Counted from the first letter of the stretch, positions 1-8,061 are shown. The stretch: DNA of 32,347 bases from B46-G9 sp964581175 (GCA_964581175.1 CAZONI010000042.1:1-32347), one strand, 5' to 3'. Notes: generated by a model not told the origin, from the sequence alone. Translations and numbers: made by a program.

Positions 1-1685
1 CCCGGTACGGAATCCGTTTCAGCCCGCCCGGCAACGGGGTTTCCCACCAGGTCCACATGGAGCGATTCGGCGTGCCCGGAAAAACCATGCTCGGATCTGA
101 CAGTCATACCCCCGGCGCCGCCGGGGTATCCATGCTCGCCATAGGCGCCGGCGGGCTTGACGTGGCCCTCGCCATGGCGGGACGCCCTTACTATTTCCCC
201 TGTCCAAGGGTATTCGGAGTAAAGATCACGAACGCCCTCCCGGACTGGGTCAGCGCAAAGGATGTGATTCTCGAACTTTTGAGACGCTACGGCGTCAAAG
301 GCTGCGTGGGAAAAGTGATCGAATACTATGGACCGGGCGTGATCAATCTCTCCGCCACGGATCGGGAAACCATCGGGAACATGGGAACGGAACTCGGCGC
401 CACCACCACCGTCTTTCCATCCGATGAAAACACCCGCGCCTATCTCGAGGCCCAAGGCCGGGGCGGCGTGTGGCGCGAACTCCATGGGGACGAAGGGGCC
501 GACTATAACGAGTATGATGAGATCGATCTGTCGAATCTCGAGCCGCTCATTGCCAAGCCCACATCCCCGGGAAACGTGGTTCCCGTCCGGGAGGTCGCCG
601 GACTCAAGGTCCATCAGGTGATCGTGGGGAGCAGCACCAACTCCTCTTTCCGGGACCTGATGGTGGCAGCAAGGATCATGGAGGGAAGAACCCGTTCCCC
701 CCACACCTCCTTCCATATCAACCCTGGAAGCAGGCAGGTGCTTGAAAACATCGCGACTCACGGGGGCGTGGTCTCGATGCTCATGGCAGGCGCCCGCATT
801 CATGAACCGGGCTGCCTGGGCTGCATCGGCATGGGACAGGCGCCCGGCACCGGTCAGGTGAGCCTCAGAACATTTCCGCGCAACTTCCCCGGCCGTTCCG
901 GCACCAAGGACGATCAGGTTTATCTCTGCTCCCCGGAGACCGCTGCTGCAGCCGCTCTCAAGGGCGTCATCACGGATCCCCGTGATCTCGGGAAGGAGAT
1001 GCAGTACCCCCGGGTAAAGGACCCCGAGACCTACCTCATCGATCATTCCCCGATCATCGAGCCGTCCGAGGAGCTGCGGAAGACCGAGATCATCAGGGGA
1101 CCGAATATCAGACCCCTTGACACCATGGACCCGCTTCCCGACACCCTGAAGGCTGAGGTGGCCATCAAGGTGGGAGACGATATCTCCACTGACACGATTA
1201 TGCCCGCCGGCAACAAGGTCCTCCCGTTGAGGTCCAACATCGATGCCATCAGCAAGTTTGTGTTCTACCAGATCGACCCGGGTTTTCACGAGAAATGCAG
1301 ACAAAAGGGAAACGTAGTCGTCATAGGTGGGGAAAACTACGGGCAGGGGTCAAGCAGGGAGCATGCCGCCATGGCGCCGCGTCACCTGGGGGTCAGGGCA
1401 AAAATCGCAAAGAGTTTCGCCCGGATACACAAGGCGAACCTCTGCAATTTCGGTATCCTCCCCCTCACCTTCAAGAATCCCGGGGACAGCGATCTTTTCG
1501 CTGAAGGCTCAAGTGTCGTGTTTCCCGACATCAGGGCTCGGCTGGAAAACGGGGAGCATGAGATTCCTGTTCAAGTGGACGGGAAGACGGTCACAACCCT
1601 CCTGGAGGTATCTCAGCGCAAGCGGGAATACCTGCTGGCGGGGGGCGCGCTCAATTACGTAAGAGCGCAATTGAAAGAAAAGTAA
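1..1685 (+). CDS. acn: Aconitate hydratase (aconitase), 5' truncated by window edge
   Basis: Interconverts citrate and isocitrate in the cytoplasm. The reading frame is open from base 3, and the residues before the first ATG (base 57), ending PPGNGVSHQVH, are conserved aconitase sequence; that ATG is therefore internal and the true start lies outside the window. Visible motifs are GSDSHTPGAAG (substrate/cluster region), GCLGCIG (two cluster Cys, codons 813-815 and 822-824) and the C-terminal swivel-domain motif GENYGQGSSREHAA. The usual first cluster-ligand motif GSCTN reads GSSTN: codon 633-635 is AGC rather than TGC. The size and motif spacing fit the short bacterial (about 640-residue) aconitase branch rather than the 890-residue AcnA. 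Citrate synthase follows 46 bp downstream on the same strand, so this is probably a TCA operon. Family assignment is sure; full activity is less so because of the Ser. Confidence 0.95.
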   Translation, partial: RYGIRFSPPGNGVSHQVHMERFGVPGKTMLGSDSHTPGAAGVSMLAIGAGGLDVALAMAGRPYYFPCPRVFGVKITNALPDWVSAKDVILELLRRYGVKGCVGKVIEYYGPGVINLSATDRETIGNMGTELGATTTVFPSDENTRAYLEAQGRGGVWRELHGDEGADYNEYDEIDLSNLEPLIAKPTSPGNVVPVREVAGLKVHQVIVGSSTNSSFRDLMVAARIMEGRTRSPHTSFHINPGSRQVLENIATHGGVVSMLMAGARIHEPGCLGCIGMGQAPGTGQVSLRTFPRNFPGRSGTKDDQVYLCSPETAAAAALKGVITDPRDLGKEMQYPRVKDPETYLIDHSPIIEPSEELRKTEIIRGPNIRPLDTMDPLPDTLKAEVAIKVGDDISTDTIMPAGNKVLPLRSNIDAISKFVFYQIDPGFHEKCRQKGNVVVIGGENYGQGSSREHAAMAPRHLGVRAKIAKSFARIHKANLCNFGILPLTFKNPGDSDLFAEGSSVVFPDIRARLENGEHEIPVQVDGKTVTTLLEVSQRKREYLLAGGALNYVRAQLKEK

Positions 1686-1731
1686 CGTCCGGTCCGCAGA
1701 TCGGACTGGAATTCTTCTGAGGGAGGCATAC

Positions 1732-2913
1732 ATGGCACAGACAGTCAATATCAAGAATACCGGCCTGCGGGGGGTTACCGTCGCGGACACCAAAGTCAGT
1801 TTCATCGATGGAGAAAAGGGCGTCCTTATCTACCGAGGCTACCGGATAGAAGACCTGGCCCAACGCTCTTCCTTTCTGGAGGTTGCCTACCTCCTCCTGA
1901 ACGGTACACTGCCGACAAAACAGACAATGAAAGAGTTTGAACAGCAATCAGTGGCGGCACGGCAGGTCCCTGATTATGTGCTCGAATCCTTCAGGAAATG
2001 GCCGCGGGAATCGAACCCCATGGATGTTCTCCAGGCCGCTGTTCCCCTCCTCGCAATGGATGATCCGGACCTCTCCGGCGAGACACGGGATGCGAACTTT
2101 CGCATGGCTACCAAAGTGATCGCCCGGATCCCCATTGTCGTGGCTGCATGGCATCGCATCAGGCAGGGCCTCGACGTGCTGCCCCCGAAGGAATCTCTTT
2201 CCCATGCGGCTAATTTCCTCTGGCAGCTCCATGGAGAGGAACCCCGGGAGGAGATGGCGAATGATCTCGACACCTGCCTCGTGCTTCACGCGGACCACAC
2301 ATTCAATGCCTCCACCTTTGCCTGCCGGGAGGTGGTATCCACCCGCGCCCACCTGTATGCCGGTGTTGCAGCGGGCGTTGGTGCGCTGTCAGGCAGCCTC
2401 CACGGAGGCGCCAATGCCCGGGTGATGAAGATGCTCCTGGAATTGGAATCTGAAAAAGATATAGCGGGATGGGTAAAGAAGACGCTGGATGGCGGCGGCA
2501 GGATCATGGGCCTGGGTCATGCCATTTACAAGACCATGGACCCGAGGGCCAGGTTCCTGCGGGAAATGGGGGCCCGAATGGGAAAGAAGCTGGGAGTGGA
2601 AAAATGGCACGAGCTTTCGATCCAGATCGAGCAGGCGGCCCTGGAAGAATTCACCCGGAGGGGAAAACCGGAGATCCAGCCTAATGTGGACTTCTACAGT
2701 GCTCCCGTGTACCACATGATGGGGATTCCCAGAGATCTTATGACCCCTCTTTTCGCGATTTCCCGGGTTGCAGGATGGTGCTCCCATGTCATAGAGGAGA
2801 AATTCGGCGATGCCCAGGAAAAGCCCGCATTGTACCGGCCGAAAGCAGAATACGTGGGCCAGTACTGCGGATTGATGGGGTGTACCTACGAGTTGCCCGA
2901 CAACAGAAAATAG
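1732..2913 (+). CDS. gltA: Citrate synthase family protein
   Basis: 393 residues, condensing oxaloacetate and acetyl-CoA to citrate; 2-methylcitrate synthase is the alternative because the families overlap. The catalytic triad is visible: His224 in GSLHGGAN, His263 in GLGHAIYKTMDPRA and Asp320 in NVDFYSA. The oxaloacetate-pocket segment LHADHTFNASTF lies near residue 185. The length fits the short (about 370-400 residue) bacterial/archaeal form without the NADH-regulated N-terminal extension of E. coli GltA. The start is supported by GAGGGAGG about 7 bases before the ATG. It lies between aconitase and malate dehydrogenase with 46- and 15-bp gaps, which favours citrate over methylcitrate synthesis; no prp genes are visible. 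Confidence 0.93.
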   Translation: MAQTVNIKNTGLRGVTVADTKVSFIDGEKGVLIYRGYRIEDLAQRSSFLEVAYLLLNGTLPTKQTMKEFEQQSVAARQVPDYVLESFRKWPRESNPMDVLQAAVPLLAMDDPDLSGETRDANFRMATKVIARIPIVVAAWHRIRQGLDVLPPKESLSHAANFLWQLHGEEPREEMANDLDTCLVLHADHTFNASTFACREVVSTRAHLYAGVAAGVGALSGSLHGGANARVMKMLLELESEKDIAGWVKKTLDGGGRIMGLGHAIYKTMDPRARFLREMGARMGKKLGVEKWHELSIQIEQAALEEFTRRGKPEIQPNVDFYSAPVYHMMGIPRDLMTPLFAISRVAGWCSHVIEEKFGDAQEKPALYRPKAEYVGQYCGLMGCTYELPDNRK

Positions 2914-2928
2914 CGGAGGGAGGAGAAT

Positions 2929-3981
2929 ATGTATACACCACTCACCGAATGCAGATACATAGAACGGATAAAGGACAGAAGCAAGGTCGGGGTCTGGGGA
3001 TTCGGGAACGTTTCGCGGGACGTGGTCCTTTCACTGGTCGATCAGGGCCTGGGAAAAGAGATCATCTTTTATGGACGCCCCCGGGAAGGCTATCCCAACA
3101 GGGCCGGGGCCTGGGTCGAAGACCTGAAGGCCAACGCAATCCGCCGGCCTCGCCTCCTGGGCACCAACAAGATAGATGATATGGCCGGGCTGGATGTGAT
3201 TTTTGTCGGCGTCGGCGTTCCGAGAAAAGAAGGACAGACGCGAAGTGACCTCCTTGCGGTCAACACGAAAGTCATTGCCGACACATCACTCGCTATTCGA
3301 AGGCTCTATGAAGGCTGTTCATCCAACGACCTTCCCCTTATCATCTACATGGGGAACCCGGTCACCGCCATGTCCTGGGTCGGATACAAGGCGACGGGCT
3401 TCCCAAGGAACCACATTATGGGACAGGCCGGGAACCTGGATTCCCGGAGGATCTGTTATGCGATTTCCCGGGTGCTGGGCATTTCGGGAAGCGACATGCG
3501 CGGGATTGTGTTCGGCGAACACGGGGACTCAATGGTGGCAAGCCCCCGTTTTTTCTCGGTGAGCGGTGTGCCGCTTGAGCATATTATGAAGGTCGAAGGA
3601 ATTGACGCGGCACAGATAAAGGAAGTCATGGAAAACGCGAAAAAAGGCGGGACCCATTTTGTCAATGAGACAGGCCAGAGTGCCTCTGCAGGTCCCGCCC
3701 GGGCTGCCTGCGACATGTTACGGGCTGTCATCTCCGGCGAGGCCGAGGTCCAGCCGGTGGTCGCCATCCTGGAAAAGGAGTACGGTCTCCTCAAGGAAGA
3801 AGACGCCCTTGACTCCCTGGCCTTCGGCGTACCTGCCAGGATTGGTCCCTATGGCGTCGAAAAAATTTATGAACTGGATCTCGGGGATCTCCGCGGTGAG
3901 ATCGAACACTCCACGGCCCTTATCATGAAGGATATCACGGCTGCTGCCGGAATCCTGAAGACCGCGTTCGGAATAGAATGA
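2929..3981 (+). CDS. mdh: Malate dehydrogenase (LDH/MDH superfamily)
   Basis: 350 residues, slightly longer than the usual 310-330. It interconverts malate and oxaloacetate with a nicotinamide cofactor. Visible residues: Rossmann loop GFGNVS (24-29); substrate loop PRKEGQTR with Arg99 and Arg105, the MDH pattern; Asn143 in GNPV; Asp171 and Arg174 in LDSRR; and catalytic His198 in GEHGD. Two features are unusual. The third Gly of the GxGxxG loop is Ser. The end of beta-strand 2, normally acidic in NAD enzymes, reads FYGRPREG, a basic loop that could accept the NADP phosphate. A strong SD (GGAGGGAGGA) precedes the ATG. It is the third gene of the acn-cs-mdh run. Family is certain; cofactor preference is inferred. 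Confidence 0.93.
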   Translation: MYTPLTECRYIERIKDRSKVGVWGFGNVSRDVVLSLVDQGLGKEIIFYGRPREGYPNRAGAWVEDLKANAIRRPRLLGTNKIDDMAGLDVIFVGVGVPRKEGQTRSDLLAVNTKVIADTSLAIRRLYEGCSSNDLPLIIYMGNPVTAMSWVGYKATGFPRNHIMGQAGNLDSRRICYAISRVLGISGSDMRGIVFGEHGDSMVASPRFFSVSGVPLEHIMKVEGIDAAQIKEVMENAKKGGTHFVNETGQSASAGPARAACDMLRAVISGEAEVQPVVAILEKEYGLLKEEDALDSLAFGVPARIGPYGVEKIYELDLGDLRGEIEHSTALIMKDITAAAGILKTAFGIE

Positions 3982-3985
3982 TTGA

Positions 3986-4777
3986 ATGGAGACATTCCGG
4001 AGCACCATATACGGCTACTACCGCCGTCACAAGCGTGATCTCCCCTGGCGAAAAACCAGGGACCCCTACCATATTCTCGTCTCCGAGATCATGCTCCAGC
4101 AGACGCAGGTGGACCGGGTCCTGCCCAAATACGGCCTGTTTCTTGAAACATTTCCCACCCTGAAAGCGCTTGCGCATGCATCCCCTGCCGCCGTCCTCGG
4201 GGTATGGTCAGGGCTCGGGTACAACAGGCGCGCCCTCTTTCTCCAACGTTCGGCCCTGAAGATCATTTCGGATTTTTCGGGCAGGGTGCCCGCCACCTAT
4301 GAGGGCCTGCGACAGCTCCCCGGGGTCGGCTCCTATACGGCGAACGCCATCCTCGTCTTCGCGTACAACAGGCCTGCGCTGGTGCTCGATACGAACATAC
4401 GCCGGGTCTATATCCACTTCTTTTTTGAAGGAAGAAATGCCGTGGACGATGCAGAGCTTTTCCCGCTCATGGAGAAGACGCTCGATACCGAAAACCCCCG
4501 TCGATGGTTTGACGCCTTGATGGATTACGGGGCGATGCTGGGAAGGGAAGACCGCGCCCTGAACAAGCGGAGCAGGCACTATGCAAGACAATCCCGATTC
4601 GAGGGCTCCGACCGACAGGTCAGGGGCAGGATACTGAAAATGCTCTTGGGGCAATCACGCACGTTCAGGGAACTGCAGGAGACCGTTCCAGATACCCGCC
4701 TCCAAACGATACTCGCCGATCTCCAGCGGGAAGGCTTCCTGGAGAAAAAGAACAGGAAATACGCCATCCGCTCATAA
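3986..4777 (+). CDS. mutY: A/G-specific adenine glycosylase-like protein, short form without Fe-S cluster
   Basis: 263 residues of the HhH-GPD superfamily; MutY enzymes remove adenine mispaired with G or 8-oxoG. Residues 1-200 hold the glycosylase core: SEIMLQQTQV with the MutY-type Glu34, the helix-hairpin-helix LPGVGSYTA (111-119), and catalytic Asp135 in VLDTNIRR. The four C-terminal Cys that hold the [4Fe-4S] cluster in E. coli MutY are absent; that segment reads RRSRHYARQSRFEGSDRQ and the protein has no cysteine there. There is no NUDIX-like 8-oxoG-recognition domain. Residues about 213-263 instead look like a small winged helix (TFRELQETVPDTRLQTILAD, then FLEKKNRKYAI). I recall similar cluster-less short MutYs elsewhere, so this is probably a natural branch. 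It begins 4 bp after mdh, probably by read-through; no clear SD is seen. Confidence 0.86.
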   Translation: METFRSTIYGYYRRHKRDLPWRKTRDPYHILVSEIMLQQTQVDRVLPKYGLFLETFPTLKALAHASPAAVLGVWSGLGYNRRALFLQRSALKIISDFSGRVPATYEGLRQLPGVGSYTANAILVFAYNRPALVLDTNIRRVYIHFFFEGRNAVDDAELFPLMEKTLDTENPRRWFDALMDYGAMLGREDRALNKRSRHYARQSRFEGSDRQVRGRILKMLLGQSRTFRELQETVPDTRLQTILADLQREGFLEKKNRKYAIRS

Positions 4778-5184
4778 CACTTGTACAGCACGCATGAACG
4801 GCGAGGTGCACGTATCCTTAAACGCGATGTCGTATCCGAATTGAAAAATTTTCTTCACCGCAGAGGCGCAAAGTTCGCAAAGAACTTGATTTCCCCTTTC
4901 CGCTGAGACGGCGGAAAGGAAAAAGACAGCCTTACGGGCGTAAAATTACCGGCTGTATTTTTATGTTCAGAATAGCAGCTGTTTTCTTTTGCCGTCCTCT
5001 CAACGGCAAAAGAAAAAATGGTAGTTAGCTTTGCGTTCTTTGAGCGAAGCCCCGCTAACGGGACAGGCAGGCGGTGAAATTATACAAAGAAAACGACATC
5101 GAACTTATGAGTGCAGGCAATTAGCCTTCGACAGCGGCGGGGCCGGCCGGCGTCAATCAGCGGGTTCACAGCCTAAAAGGCCTG
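4778..5184. other. Gene-poor interval with palindromic repeats
   Basis: No credible gene is seen. The stretch holds a degenerate CGCAGAGGCGCAAAG-type repeat (from about 4858), the nested palindrome listed separately (4891-5018), and a short GC-rich tail. The word CGCAAAGAAC (4876-4885) reappears inverted as GTTCTTTG (5035-5042), so repeat copies in opposite orientation bracket the palindrome. A weak bulged hairpin (about 5162-5180, CAGCCT/AGGCCTG) lies just past the 3' end of the minus-strand gene at 5185 and could be its terminator. Confidence 0.6.
4891..5018. repeat. Nested palindromic element (two hairpins that are inverted copies of each other)
   Basis: Hairpin 1 is a 9-bp perfect stem (4895-4903 with 4911-4919) with a 7-base loop TGAGACG. 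Hairpin 2 is a 14-bp perfect stem (4982-4995 with 5003-5016) with a 7-base loop CCTCTCA. Read on the opposite strand, hairpin 2 has loop TGAGAGG and stem bases GCCGT, closely matching hairpin 1; the pair therefore forms an imperfect long palindrome ending in ACAGC/GCTGT. A third possible stem (4926-4931 with 4951-4956) lies between. There is no T-run after hairpin 2, so it is not a classical terminator. It could be a MITE-like repeat or a structured RNA; the sequence alone does not say which. Confidence 0.65.
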
Positions 5185-5460
5185 TCAGGAGTTATCTTGC
5201 GGGGAAACGGCTTTTGCTTTTGCCCTGCCGCCGGGAAGGAAACCGAGCATGGTTCCGGCCGTCCCCACGAAAAGAGCACAGAAAATCAGGTAGATCCGCA
5301 TTGAAGCGACTGTGACAGCGCCCGCCCGCATTCCGGCCAAAGTTGCGTGGGCAGGGTCATACGCCCCGGCAATGGCACCGGCAGCCACGCCGACAAAAAG
5401 GCACGCTCCAAAATAGATTGCTACCGACCACAACATCCCCATCATAAATCGCCGTCCCAT
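5185..5460 (-). CDS. Small two-helix membrane protein, function unknown
   Basis: 91 residues. Two hydrophobic segments are visible: about residues 5-30 (MMGMLWSVAIYFGACLFVG and following, rich in small residues such as GVAAGAIAGA) and about 52-75 (SMRIYLIFCALFVGTAGTML). They are joined by a short polar loop and followed by a basic tail GGRAKAKAVSPQ. A good SD (GGAGGTGACG) sits immediately before the ATG on the minus strand, which separates it from the many non-coding open frames here. It stands alone between repeat-rich spacers and its neighbours point the other way. I do not recognise a family. The Gly/Ala-rich first helix would suit helix packing. Confidence 0.6.
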   Translation of the reverse strand: MGRRFMMGMLWSVAIYFGACLFVGVAAGAIAGAYDPAHATLAGMRAGAVTVASMRIYLIFCALFVGTAGTMLGFLPGGRAKAKAVSPQDNS

Positions 5461-5823
5461 TCGTCACCTCCGAGAGATTCTTCACGGCCTTCCGCCCTGA
5501 CCGGCAGGACAGGGCGTTCATTCTTGGCATACCTCTGTTATCGGTGAACAAGTTATGGGACTTGAGGCAAAAGAGGGGGCGTAATGCGCTCGCATGGAAG
5601 AGAGGAGGAAACCGCGAGTTGTTTTTCTTGCAACGAAGTAACCTAAGCGGTAATCTTAAGGCTCGTTCTGAATCCTCTTCTTGCCGTAACGACGCATGAG
5701 GAATTACTGCCTGACGCTGCTTGCGTTTATGGCACCGAAATCCTAAGTGATTGGGGAAGAAAAGGCAAGGGAAACAGGCCTTTCGATAAAAACACTTTAG
5801 CGATCTGAAAAGGAGGGCAGAGC
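5461..5823. other. Intergenic region upstream of the Liv-type operon
   Basis: No gene is supported here. It must contain the promoter(s) of the divergent genes on either side. I find no convincing -35/-10 pair. TGGCAC near 5730 resembles half of a sigma-54 site but lacks the GC element at the right distance. The last bases before 5824 are a strong SD, AAGGAGGG. Confidence 0.5.
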
Positions 5824-7101
5824 ATGAAAAGATACACCTGGATTTTTGTCATCTTCTTGTCGTTTTTCGGATTAGTCATAGGACCTCAGGTCCCGGCCGC
5901 CCCTGCTGCTCAACCCATAATCGTGGGAGTCCCGACGTCCCTCGGATTTCTGGAGGGAAAGGAAGGCCTCAGGGCGGTGGAGATGGCTGTGGCCGAGATC
6001 AACGCGAAGGGCGGCGTGATGGTGGGGGGAGAGAAGAGGCCCTTCAAGGTTGAATCCATCGACATCCGCGATGCCGCTCCGGGGGTGCCCGTGCCTGAGG
6101 CACTCCTCGGCATTGAAAAGCTCATCCTGGAAAAGAAGCCGACCGCCCTGTTGGTAGGGCCGTTCCGCTCTGAAGCCCTCCTCGCCGGCATGGATCTGAT
6201 CGCCAAGTACAAGATCCCGCTCATCGGCAGCATTGCCATGACCCCGGCCTCCGAGAAAAAGATTGAGGAGAACCCCGAGAAGTTCAAATACGTATTCCGG
6301 AGTTCCCTCGATGTGACGGGCTGGGTGGGCCTGCTCGTGGGCACCATGAAGACCCTCAACCAGAAGTTCGGCTTCAACAAAGTCTATCTCATGAACCAGG
6401 ATGTCCTCTGGGCTCGCGGCACCGCAAAAGGTATGGAAGGCTGGTTTAAAAAAAGCGGCTGGCAGGTCCTCGGACATGACGAGTTCCCCACGGGTTCTAC
6501 GGATTTTTCGAGCGGCCTCATGAAAACCAGGGCCTTGGGGGCACAGATCCTGTTCACCTGCTTTGATATGCCCCAGAGCGGCATCCTGGTGAACCAGTGG
6601 AAGTCCATGAAAGTCCCTGCACTGATGACGGGTTTTATTTCTCCTATGGCCGGACAGGGGGCCTGGAAGACCTTCCACGGAAAAATCGGCGGCCTGCTGA
6701 ATGCCGTCTTCGAATTGGGCAATATCGGCGCGGTCAAATACCCGCCCGCCACTCGGTTCCACAATGCGTACAAGAAGAAGTACGGAAAATACATCGAGGC
6801 GGGTCACGGTCCCGCACCGAGCTATGAATCCGTCTATCTGCTCAAGGATGCCATCGAAAAGGCGAATTCCCTGGATGCCGATGCAATTGTGGCGGCGTTG
6901 GAAAAGGCCGACCGCAAGGGAGTCATGGGGCGCGAAAGATTCTCACCGGGTCACCAGGTGATCTTTGGTGTAGACCCGGCTAAGACCGCGACAGGCTGTT
7001 TCTTTCAGTGGAATGAGAAGGGACAGCGGATCATTGTTTATCCACCCGCTCTTGCCGAAGGTGAGATCCAGCTCCCTCCGTGGATGAAGCCGGCCAAGTA
7101 G
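5824..7101 (+). CDS. ABC transporter substrate-binding protein, LivK/HAAT type
   Basis: 425 residues; the periplasmic receptor for the permease and ATPase genes that follow. An N-terminal signal peptide is clear: basic MKR, then a hydrophobic stretch to about residue 20, with likely cleavage in PAAPAAQP near residue 28; there is no lipobox Cys. The mature part starts IIVGVPTSLGFLEG and continues with AVEMAVAEINAKGGV and LIGSIAMTPAS, the layout of periplasmic-binding-protein type 1 (Peripla_BP_6) receptors. The start is fixed by AAGGAGGG 6 bases before the ATG. A stem-loop follows the stop. The ligand cannot be read from sequence. The acyl-CoA ligase at the operon's end suggests a carboxylic acid (aromatic, branched or dicarboxylic) rather than leucine. 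Confidence 0.9.
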   Translation: MKRYTWIFVIFLSFFGLVIGPQVPAAPAAQPIIVGVPTSLGFLEGKEGLRAVEMAVAEINAKGGVMVGGEKRPFKVESIDIRDAAPGVPVPEALLGIEKLILEKKPTALLVGPFRSEALLAGMDLIAKYKIPLIGSIAMTPASEKKIEENPEKFKYVFRSSLDVTGWVGLLVGTMKTLNQKFGFNKVYLMNQDVLWARGTAKGMEGWFKKSGWQVLGHDEFPTGSTDFSSGLMKTRALGAQILFTCFDMPQSGILVNQWKSMKVPALMTGFISPMAGQGAWKTFHGKIGGLLNAVFELGNIGAVKYPPATRFHNAYKKKYGKYIEAGHGPAPSYESVYLLKDAIEKANSLDADAIVAALEKADRKGVMGRERFSPGHQVIFGVDPAKTATGCFFQWNEKGQRIIVYPPALAEGEIQLPPWMKPAK

Positions 7102-7111
7102 TGTGACGTAT

Positions 7112-7141
7112 GGGGGATGATGTTCAGGGTCGTCATCCCCC
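7112..7141 (+). terminator. Stem-loop between binding-protein and permease genes
   Basis: An 11-bp stem (7112-7122 with 7131-7141, one G-T pair) closes an 8-base loop and is followed by GTTCAGTTTTGTT. It could be a partial terminator or a 3' stabiliser that gives the binding protein more transcript than the membrane subunits, a common arrangement in ABC operons. The role is inferred. Confidence 0.55.
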
Positions 7142-7188
7142 GTTCAGTTTTGTTAATCCCATTCAACGCATAGGGGTCAGCAATACCA

Positions 7189-8061
7189 ATGTTCTGGGGC
7201 ACCGTTGTCTATGCAGTGGTCAACTCCGTGAGTCTTATGCTCGTCGCGCTGGGATTCAACCTTACGTTCGGCATCAGCGGGGTCGCCAATTTCGCCTATG
7301 GGGCCTTTTACATAGGGGCGGCCTTTCTCTGCTGGATCTTTCTCAACACGCTGGGCCTGCCCTATCTGCTGGCCGTCATAATCGCTGTGCTCACTACGAC
7401 CGTTGCGGGCGCCCTGATGTACCGGACCGTTTTGGTCCGCGTGCGGGGGCAGTCCCTTTCCGAGGTGATTGCCACATTCGGCATCGGCCTCGCCATCCTG
7501 GAGCTTTTCAGGTACCTGGGTTTTATCGGTTTCGAGTATACCCTTCCGGTCTTTGAGGACAAGAGCTTCATGATCGCCGGGGTCTTCATTGACATGCAGC
7601 GCATTTTCATCGTAATTATCGGCTCAGCCCTTGTGATCGGGCTCTGGCTTTTCACACACTTCACGTCGCTTGGCCTTGCCTTCAGGGGAATCGCACAGGA
7701 CGAACGCACCGCGCTCACCTTCGGCATGGATTCGGACCGGATAGCCACCCTCAGCGTCTCCTTCGGCGCCGGGCTCGCGGCCATTGCCTCCACGGTGATT
7801 ATTCCCCTGGGAACCATTTCGGTCAGCGAAGGATACGATGTGCTGATCAGGGCGTTGGCGGTTTGCATTGTTGGAGGCCTCGGCAGCACTGGCGGCGTCA
7901 TTCTGGCCAGCTTTGTGATCGGATTTGCCGAACGTTTCACGGACACGTACATCGGTTCCCATTGGACCATGATCGTGAGCCTGGCCGCACTGCTCATCGT
8001 ACTCATTTTTAAACCGTCGGGCCTGTTCGGAAAGCAGAAGGAACTGGAAGAGAGGATATAG
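7189..8061 (+). CDS. livH: Branched-chain amino-acid-type ABC transporter permease, LivH family
   Basis: 290 residues, strongly hydrophobic throughout, with about eight membrane segments. It opens with VNSVSLMLVALGFNLTFGI followed by GVANFAYGAFYIGA, the LivH-type N-terminus (usually LNFAHG). The cytoplasmic coupling region is visible as GLAFRGIAQDERTALTFGMD, and the C-terminal part as GGLGSTGGVILASFVIGFAE. Its length matches the family (about 290-300). The ATG has only a distant GGGG upstream and no good SD, so an alternative start cannot be excluded. It forms the inner-membrane channel with the LivM-like protein. Its stop codon lies inside the first unit of the repeat at 8054. Confidence 0.9.
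   Translation: MFWGTVVYAVVNSVSLMLVALGFNLTFGISGVANFAYGAFYIGAAFLCWIFLNTLGLPYLLAVIIAVLTTTVAGALMYRTVLVRVRGQSLSEVIATFGIGLAILELFRYLGFIGFEYTLPVFEDKSFMIAGVFIDMQRIFIVIIGSALVIGLWLFTHFTSLGLAFRGIAQDERTALTFGMDSDRIATLSVSFGAGLAAIASTVIIPLGTISVSEGYDVLIRALAVCIVGGLGSTGGVILASFVIGFAERFTDTYIGSHWTMIVSLAALLIVLIFKPSGLFGKQKELEERI

Noticed and set aside
4778..5184. tRNA or small RNA gene suspected from the hairpins
   Set aside because: No cloverleaf, anticodon arm or T-loop sequence; the hairpins are explained by inverted repeat copies.
5728..5750. Sigma-54 promoter (TGGCAC)
   Set aside because: The second element (TTGC) is missing at the required distance.
5872..6807. Long open frame on the minus strand inside the binding-protein gene
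   Set aside because: It lies fully opposite a well-supported gene, has low-complexity composition and no SD; typical of GC-rich antisense frames. The same holds for 8103-9149, 10643-12073 and 17487-18800.
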